A stretch of DNA of 64,000 nt from JAJNBA01 sp963842295. Its GTDB lineage: Bacteria > Actinomycetota > UBA4738 > HRBIN12. The stretch is taken from positions 248,001 through 312,000 of the forward strand of contig CAWJFY010000004.1 in assembly GCA_963842295.1 (NCBI GenBank), written 5' to 3'. This document shows positions 59,490 through 64,000 of the stretch, piece by piece. The notes below the pieces were generated by a model. It had not been told where the DNA came from. It was given only the letters and a program-made list of their open reading frames with translations, and did not search any database. How positions within the stretch are numbered: position 1 is the stretch's first letter; each line of letters begins with the position of its first letter. Both the position numbers and the translations under genes were made by a program.

Positions 59490-59933
59490 TCAGGTGCGTA
59501 CGGGGCGGTCCTCGAAGGGGATCGAGAGGGCGATCGTGGTGTTCGTGGTGACGCCGGCCTTCTCGCGGAGCCGCCTGATCAGATCCTCCAGGTCCCCGGT
59601 CGTGCCCGTCCGAACCTTGAGGACGTAGTTCGCCTCGCCGGCGACCGAGTAGCAATCTTCGACCTCAGGGAACTCACGAACGCGAGTCGGAAGGTCGTCC
59701 GGCTGATGCGGATCCAGTGGGATGACGGCGATCAATGCCGTCACGAAGAGCCCGAGCGCCTCCGGGTCGACGATGGCCCGGTAGCCGCGGATCGCCCCCT
59801 GCTGCTCCAGCTTCCGGACCCGGTCGTGAACCGCCGAAGCCGACAGGCCCACCTTCGCACCCACGTCGGCGTACGTGGCCCGCGCGTCGTCCTGCAGCGT
59901 GGTCAGGATCGCGAGGTCCCGGTCATCCAGCAC
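59490..59933 (-). CDS. Lrp/AsnC family regulator
   Basis: 147 residues from GTG 59933. HTH near the N terminus (DRDLAILTTLQDDARATYAD, LSASAVHDRVRKLEQQG) and a RAM ligand-binding domain (VTALIAVIPLDPHQ, YSVAGEANYVLKVRTGT). Senses amino acids in relatives. It precedes the FtsH-like gene on the same strand and diverges from the reverse transcriptase gene. Confidence 0.92.
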   Translation of the reverse strand: MLDDRDLAILTTLQDDARATYADVGAKVGLSASAVHDRVRKLEQQGAIRGYRAIVDPEALGLFVTALIAVIPLDPHQPDDLPTRVREFPEVEDCYSVAGEANYVLKVRTGTTGDLEDLIRRLREKAGVTTNTTIALSIPFEDRPVRT

Positions 59934-59963
59934 GGGGGAATCCTCCCACGCGGGGTGGGGGAG

Positions 59964-59975
59964 GGGGATATCCCC
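59964..59975. promoter_or_regulatory. Perfect palindrome between lrp and the reverse transcriptase
   Basis: GGGGATATCCCC, 31 bp upstream of the lrp start; the only AT-rich centre in a GC-rich gap. Lrp-type regulators often bind such palindromes in their own promoter. Flanking CGCGGGG (59949-59955) and CCCCGCG (59972-59978) can also form a longer stem. Confidence 0.4.
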
Positions 59976-60024
59976 GCGACGGCCGATTGCCTCGACGCTC
60001 CGCGCGGCGGTACGGTCCGCGTCT

Positions 60025-60049
60025 CCTCCTCCGGGCTCCCCCGAGGAGG
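60025..60049 (+). promoter_or_regulatory. Hairpin masking the reverse transcriptase ribosome site
   Basis: CCTCCTCCGGG pairs with CCCCGAGGAGG (10 of 11 positions, 3-nt loop). The right arm contains GAGGAGG, the only ribosome binding site before the TTG at 60062, so translation would be low unless the hairpin is opened. Confidence 0.5.
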
Positions 60050-60061
60050 TTCTCGTTCCGT

Positions 60062-60781
60062 TTGGACAAGCCCTACGCACGACCGCCCACGAGGGAAGAC
60101 GCCGCACGCCCTCGCTTCGAACCGATCTCCAAGCCCAGCGGTGGCCTCCGATGGCTCACCCGACTCGATCCGGCCGGCGATGCCGAGTACCGGGAAGCCG
60201 TACGCCCGCTCGCCGGCCGGATCGAGCGAGCGCTGGGACCGGAGGTGTTCGCGCTCCGCGCGTTGCCGGCATCGGATGGGTGGCGGCTCGCGCCATGGGG
60301 ACCGGCCCGTGCCGGATGGCGAAGCACATTGACGAGGGTCGTTCGCGAGGCGCGCCCGGGGACGACGTTCGCCGTGGCCGACGTTCGTGACTGCTACGGA
60401 TCGATCTCGCCCGAGACGATCGCCGCGCTCCTCGGACCCGAGGCCGTCCACGCCATCGCCGTCCTCCGCCGGCTCCACGATCGCGGCGTGCGCGGCCTCC
60501 CCATCGGCCCGGAGCCGTCCGCGATCCTCGCCAACGCGGTCCTTTCGGAGATGGATCGCGCCATCAGGCGCATCGGCGTGCAGCATCTGCGATGGGTCGA
60601 CGACCTCATCCTGTGGGGGGCGCACGCCGACGTCGGGCGGGCGCTGGACGCGCTCGAAGACATTTCGGCCCGGATGGGACTCGAGCTCCACGAGACGAAA
60701 ACGAGGCTCCTCGCGGATCGGGAGGAGGCGTGCGCCGTCGCGCTCGGCGGACGAGACTCCTCTATCATCGCGGCTCCGTGA
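60062..60781 (+). CDS. Compact stand-alone reverse transcriptase
   Basis: 239 residues from TTG 60062 with GAGGAGG upstream; the start is uncertain. Reverse transcriptase motifs in order: ISKPSGGLRWL, motif A with catalytic Asp107 in FAVADVRDCYGSI, motif B GLPIGPEPSAILAN (145-158), motif C LRWVDDLIL with Asp180 and Asp181 (a YxDD variant), and motif D/E LELHETKTRLL. No maturase, endonuclease or extra domain. It ends overlapping the next gene (GTGA). Nearest to the unknown-group and defence-associated reverse transcriptases in style; group unknown. Confidence 0.8.
   Translation: MDKPYARPPTREDAARPRFEPISKPSGGLRWLTRLDPAGDAEYREAVRPLAGRIERALGPEVFALRALPASDGWRLAPWGPARAGWRSTLTRVVREARPGTTFAVADVRDCYGSISPETIAALLGPEAVHAIAVLRRLHDRGVRGLPIGPEPSAILANAVLSEMDRAIRRIGVQHLRWVDDLILWGAHADVGRALDALEDISARMGLELHETKTRLLADREEACAVALGGRDSSIIAAP
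60763..60768 (+). promoter_or_regulatory. -10 box for the second amidohydrolase (leaderless-type)
   Basis: TATCAT inside the 3' end of the reverse transcriptase gene, 9 nt before the GTG at 60778. Gives the hydrolase its own transcript. Confidence 0.35.
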
Positions 60782-62277
60782 GGACTCTCTACCGCGCATC
60801 GCGTATCGTCACGCTGTCCCATCCCACGATAGGGGAGTGGATCCTCGTCGACGGCCGCCACGTCGAGCGAGTCGGCACCGGCGACCCCCCAAGAGCGGAC
60901 CTCACGATCGAGCTTCCCGGCACGACGATCGTCCCGGGATTCATCGATAGCCATGTGCACCTCACCGCGACGGGACGCTCGCTGACGAACGAAGACGTCA
61001 GAGGCACCAGTTCCAAGCAGGACCTGCTGGACCTCGTTCGGGAGCGGTCCGCGGCGGGGAGCTCTCCCGTCCACCTCGAAGGCTTCGACGAGTCGCGATG
61101 GGATCGACCGGACCTGCCGACGGGTGCGGAGCTCGACGAGCTGACCGCCCTGCCGGTCGTCGTGACCCGGACGGACGGACACATCTCCGTCGTGAGCTCC
61201 GAGGTGCTCGCCGCCATCGATCTCACCGACGCGGAAGGGATCGAGGTCGGTGAGGATGGGCAACCGACCGGCCGGATCACCAAGGAAGCCAACCGGCGGG
61301 TCTCGGTCTGGGTGGAAAGGTCGTACCCGCGCCACCGCATCGAGGAGTTCCAGCTGCAGGCGGCCGGGCTCGCCGCTTCGCGAGGCGTCACCAGCGTCCA
61401 CGAGATGTCGCTGGATCTCTCGGACCTCGAAGTGCTGCTCGGACACCGAGCGCGCCTGCCCGTCGACGTCTCACCGATCCCCGCATCGATGTCGCTGCCG
61501 GAGTCGATCGAACGAGGTTTCCTCGCGATCGGGGGCGACCTGCCCGTCGACGGTTCGATCGGGGCGAGGACCGCAGCGTTCGCGCACCCGTACGACGACA
61601 GTTCTGAACGGGGGGAGCTTTACCACGACGACGACTCGCTGGCGGAGTTCTTCCACGCGGGGCATAACGCCGGCCTCCAGGTGGGTGTGCACGCGATCGG
61701 AGACCGAGCCATCGAGCAGGTCCTCAAGACGTGGGAACGCGTCTACCTCGCGCTGGACTCACGCGAGCGGAGGCATTTCCGGGCTCGACGGCATCGGATC
61801 GAGCATTTCGTCCTGCCCTCCGCGGACCAGATCGAGCGAGCCGCCATGCTCGGGCTGGCCGTCTCGGTCCAGCCCGCCTTCGACCGGCTCTGGGGGCAAG
61901 GCGGCGGCATGTACGAGCAGCGTCTCGGGCCCGCGCGCGCGATGGCCGCTCACCCGATCCGCACCATGCTCGAGCGCGGGATCGAGGTCGGTGTCGGATC
62001 GGACTCCCCGGTCACTCCGCTCGATCCGATGCTCGCGATCGCGTCCCTCGAAGGCAACCACGAGCCTGCGCAACGTCTCACGAGGCTCGAGGCCCTCAAG
62101 CTCCATCGGGTCGGGAGCGCTCGCCTGGGCCACCAGGATGGCAAGAAGGGTGCGCTCGAACCAGGGCGCCATGCGGACTTCGCCGCCTTCGGCGACGACC
62201 CGCTGGAGGTGAGCTCGCTCGAGGACCTCCGCCCCGTCCTCACGGTGTCGTTGGGCCGCGAGGTCTTCCGGGCCTGA
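60778..62277 (+). CDS. YtcJ-like amidohydrolase
   Basis: 499 residues from GTG 60778, overlapping the reverse transcriptase stop. Metal-binding VPGFIDSHVHL (His59, His61), GVHAIGDRAIEQVLKTWERV, RRHRIEHFVLPSADQI and GVGSDSPVTPLDPMLAIASL. Same family as the protein at 27848 but only loosely alike. Substrate unknown. Confidence 0.88.
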   Translation: MRTLYRASRIVTLSHPTIGEWILVDGRHVERVGTGDPPRADLTIELPGTTIVPGFIDSHVHLTATGRSLTNEDVRGTSSKQDLLDLVRERSAAGSSPVHLEGFDESRWDRPDLPTGAELDELTALPVVVTRTDGHISVVSSEVLAAIDLTDAEGIEVGEDGQPTGRITKEANRRVSVWVERSYPRHRIEEFQLQAAGLAASRGVTSVHEMSLDLSDLEVLLGHRARLPVDVSPIPASMSLPESIERGFLAIGGDLPVDGSIGARTAAFAHPYDDSSERGELYHDDDSLAEFFHAGHNAGLQVGVHAIGDRAIEQVLKTWERVYLALDSRERRHFRARRHRIEHFVLPSADQIERAAMLGLAVSVQPAFDRLWGQGGGMYEQRLGPARAMAAHPIRTMLERGIEVGVGSDSPVTPLDPMLAIASLEGNHEPAQRLTRLEALKLHRVGSARLGHQDGKKGALEPGRHADFAAFGDDPLEVSSLEDLRPVLTVSLGREVFRA

Positions 62278-62360
62278 CTCCCGGAACAAGCGGTTGTTCT
62301 TGTCACTGTTTCCGGGCCTCCGGCTTGCCGTCCCCGCTCGCCGTCGCTAACGTGCTGGCT

Positions 62361-62454
62361 GCGTCACCGCCCCGGCGGGGACGCAAGCGGAGCCCGAGAG
62401 GCTGAGTAGAGAACGCGGCGCCCCGGCGTCGCGGCCCCAAAGGTCTCTCGGGCT
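62361..62454 (+). ncRNA. Structured intergenic element, possible regulatory RNA
   Basis: Three nested or adjacent stems: GCGTCACCGCC with GGCGGGGACGC (62361-62384), AGCCCGAGAG (62391-62400) with CTCTCGGGCT (62445-62454), and inside the latter CGCGGCGCC with GGCGTCGCG (62414-62433). Located between the amidohydrolase and the DUF4193 gene; 62278-62576 holds no gene. No known riboswitch core was recognised. A complex terminator is the alternative. Confidence 0.4.
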
Positions 62455-62576
62455 CTCGCGTTTCCATCTTCCGCCGCCGGGGAACAACCTGAATCTCCAG
62501 GGCGTAGTTCCATGGCAAGCGGATACTCGAACGCTAGAATCCGCGCCCGGATCGAGGACCCGAACCCGGAGGACAG

Positions 62577-62942
62577 GTGGCAGAGCGCACGGAAGAGCGC
62601 GAGGACGAGGTCGACGAGGCTGAGGAGAGCCTGGACGACGTCGAACCGACCGAGGAGGACCTCGAGGACGCGGCTGCGACCCCGGACCCGGCGGGCCCCG
62701 ACGTCGAGTCCATCCACGAGGTCCTCGAGAAGCAAGAGGCGCGGGACGACGAGGACGAGGTCGACGAGGAGGAGCCGGTGGTACCCGTCGCCGCGGCGAA
62801 GGGCGACGACCGGCTCGAGCCGGTCGAGTCGCGCGTGGTGCCGATCCAGTCCACCGAGTTCGTCTGCAAGAACTGCTTCCTGGTGAAGCATCGCAGTCAG
62901 CTCGCGGACAAACGGCGGATGTTCTGCCGCGACTGCGCCTGA
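62577..62942 (+). CDS. DUF4193 family protein
   Basis: 121 residues from GTG 62577. A long acidic, disordered N-terminal part is followed by the conserved zinc-ribbon end FVCKNCFLVKHRSQLADKRR and FCRDCA. DUF4193 is an actinobacterial family of unknown role, perhaps linked to transcription or ribosomes. The -10-like TAGAAT at 62535-62540 lies upstream. The stop is followed closely by lnt. Confidence 0.85.
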   Translation: MAERTEEREDEVDEAEESLDDVEPTEEDLEDAAATPDPAGPDVESIHEVLEKQEARDDEDEVDEEEPVVPVAAAKGDDRLEPVESRVVPIQSTEFVCKNCFLVKHRSQLADKRRMFCRDCA

Positions 62943-62977
62943 CGGGACACGGGCTGCCGGTCGCGCTCATCCTCTCG

Positions 62978-64000
62978 GTGATCGGGGGCGTGCTGTACTC
63001 GCTCGCCTTCCCGCCCGTCGGCGCCTGGCCGCTCGCGTTCCTCGCGCCCGCACTCTTGCTCGTCGCGCTGCGGGACGCGACGCCGGCTCGAGGCTTCTCC
63101 CTCGGGCTCGTCTACGGACTCACGGGGTTCGGGATCACGCTGTCGTGGATCATGCTCTTCGGGGCGCTCGCGTGGAGCGCCCTGACGTTGCTCGCGGCGC
63201 TGTCCGTCGCGCTTTTCGGCGTCGTGTTCCCACTCCTGCGCAGACACGGGCGGCCGGTGCTCACGGCTCTCGGTGCCGCCGCCGCGTGGACGGCGATCGA
63301 TTGGCTCCGAGGGCTCTGGCCACTCGGGGGATTCACCTGGGGTTCCCTCGGCGTGTCGCAGGTCCCGAACGGCATCACGGTGCGAGTGGCCGTGATCGCG
63401 GGCGTGTTCGGTGTCACGTTCGTCGTCGCCTTCGTCGCGGCCTTGCTGGCGGAGGCTACCTCCGACGGCCGACCGCTCGGCGTGCGGCTCGGCCTCGTCG
63501 GACTCGCTGCGGCCGCCACGTTCGTGCCCTTCCTCATCCCGTTCGCGACGCCGGTCGGGCGGGCCATCGACGTCGCAGCGATCCAGGTCGACTTCCGGGA
63601 AGGGGTGCGCCAGCGCTCGCGGGAAGAGGGGGACATCGCGGTGACGAGACTCAACCTCGACCTTCATAGGACATTGAAGGACGAGCCTCCGGATCTGGCG
63701 GTGTGGGGAGAGAGCTCTCTCGACCCCGGCTCCTTGGACATCCTCGACGAGATCCGAGCGACGATCGCAGAGGTCGGAGTGCCGGTCCTTGCTGGGTCGA
63801 CGTCCGGGGACATCCGGGCGGCGGGGCGCCGGAACGGGGCTCTCTTCAATCAAGCCGTCGTCTTCGACGGCGGGGGAGAGGTGCTCGATGTCTACCGGAA
63901 AACCCATCTCGTCCCGTACGGTGAGTACATCCCCTGGAAACCGCTCGTCGGATGGATCTCGGCCCTCGAACAGATCGGGTACGAGCTCACGCCGGGGGAG
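62978..64000 (+). CDS. lnt: Apolipoprotein N-acyltransferase, 5' part (cut by window end)
   Basis: 341 codons to the window end. N-terminal membrane domain with VIGGVLYSLAFPPVGAWPLA and WLRGLWPLGGFTWGSLG, then the nitrilase-like domain with catalytic Glu245 (VWGESSL) and Lys308 (YRKTHLVPYGEYIP); the catalytic Cys lies beyond the window. Adds the third acyl chain to lipoproteins. GTG 62978 is the first usual start, but conserved-looking sequence (GLPVALILS) begins earlier, so the true start may be a rare codon such as CTG 62939 overlapping the DUF4193 stop. Confidence 0.9.
   Translation, partial: MIGGVLYSLAFPPVGAWPLAFLAPALLLVALRDATPARGFSLGLVYGLTGFGITLSWIMLFGALAWSALTLLAALSVALFGVVFPLLRRHGRPVLTALGAAAAWTAIDWLRGLWPLGGFTWGSLGVSQVPNGITVRVAVIAGVFGVTFVVAFVAALLAEATSDGRPLGVRLGLVGLAAAATFVPFLIPFATPVGRAIDVAAIQVDFREGVRQRSREEGDIAVTRLNLDLHRTLKDEPPDLAVWGESSLDPGSLDILDEIRATIAEVGVPVLAGSTSGDIRAAGRRNGALFNQAVVFDGGGEVLDVYRKTHLVPYGEYIPWKPLVGWISALEQIGYELTPGE

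Noticed and set aside
60062..60781. Group II intron maturase or diversity-generating retroelement
   Set aside because: The protein lacks X/En domains, and I saw no intron-like terminal structure, variable repeat or template repeat in the surrounding sequence.
62290..62460. ydaO-type c-di-AMP, TPP, glycine or c-di-GMP riboswitch
   Set aside because: Strong stems exist, but none of the conserved core strings of these classes is present; reported only as an unassigned structure.
1..64000. CRISPR arrays, insertion sequences, rRNA genes
   Set aside because: No regularly spaced repeats, transposase motifs or rRNA segments were seen on either strand.

Overview
The window is high-GC, gene-dense DNA from an actinobacterium. 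The evidence is a complete Pup-proteasome locus (mpa, dop, pup, prcB, prcA, pafA, pafB, pafC, tatA, tatC, helY), actinobacterial-type RapZ, DUF3866 and DUF4193 proteins, many GTG/TTG starts, and many genes with a TANNNT box only 6-9 nt before the start codon (leaderless-type promoters). Two features point away from the well-studied lineages: a TtuA/TtuB tRNA thiolation pair like that of Thermus, and the lack of yvcK and whiA next to rapZ. An uncultured, deep-branching lineage is my inference.

Layout. 1-8052: a frameshifted lipoprotein with a cupredoxin end, uvrC-rapZ, a DinB-like gene on the other strand, and the glycolytic operon gap-pgk-tpiA. 8156-14684: an oligopeptide-type ABC transporter operon followed by secG. 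14712-20739: a tRNA-Leu(GAG) gene whose 3' 59 bp recur at 20681, bracketing a 5.9-kb genomic island. The island carries small unknown genes, a duplicated and nonsense-bearing gene, DUF1232 and YibE/F membrane proteins, and an HTH plus HEPN/AbiU2-like gene pair next to the distal att copy. No integrase is visible.

20778-26028: a probable potassium module with a KimA-like transporter carrying a duplicated soluble tail, a small membrane protein, and a divergent KdpD-like kinase (lacking the usual cytosolic N-terminal half) with KdpE. Three GTAAGG-type half-sites lie between the divergent promoters. 26186-32126: an ABC-F protein behind a short leader peptide, a YtcJ-like amidohydrolase, and two tandem DmdA/GcvT-family proteins. 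32204-35316: an HtrA-like lipoprotein protease, then ttuB-ttuA-trmI, which would modify both partners of the U54-A58 pair in the tRNA T-loop.

35445-54574: the Pup-proteasome and Tat region continuing through two lipid-kinase-like genes, an alpha/beta hydrolase, HelY and an M24 peptidase. Pup already ends in Glu, so it should be ready for PafA ligation. 54661-64000: a ferritin-like protein, cysS, an FtsH-like membrane protease with an unusual Gly/Met-rich insert, an Lrp/AsnC regulator, a compact stand-alone reverse transcriptase, a second amidohydrolase, a highly structured intergenic stretch, a DUF4193 protein, and the 5' part of lnt cut by the window end.
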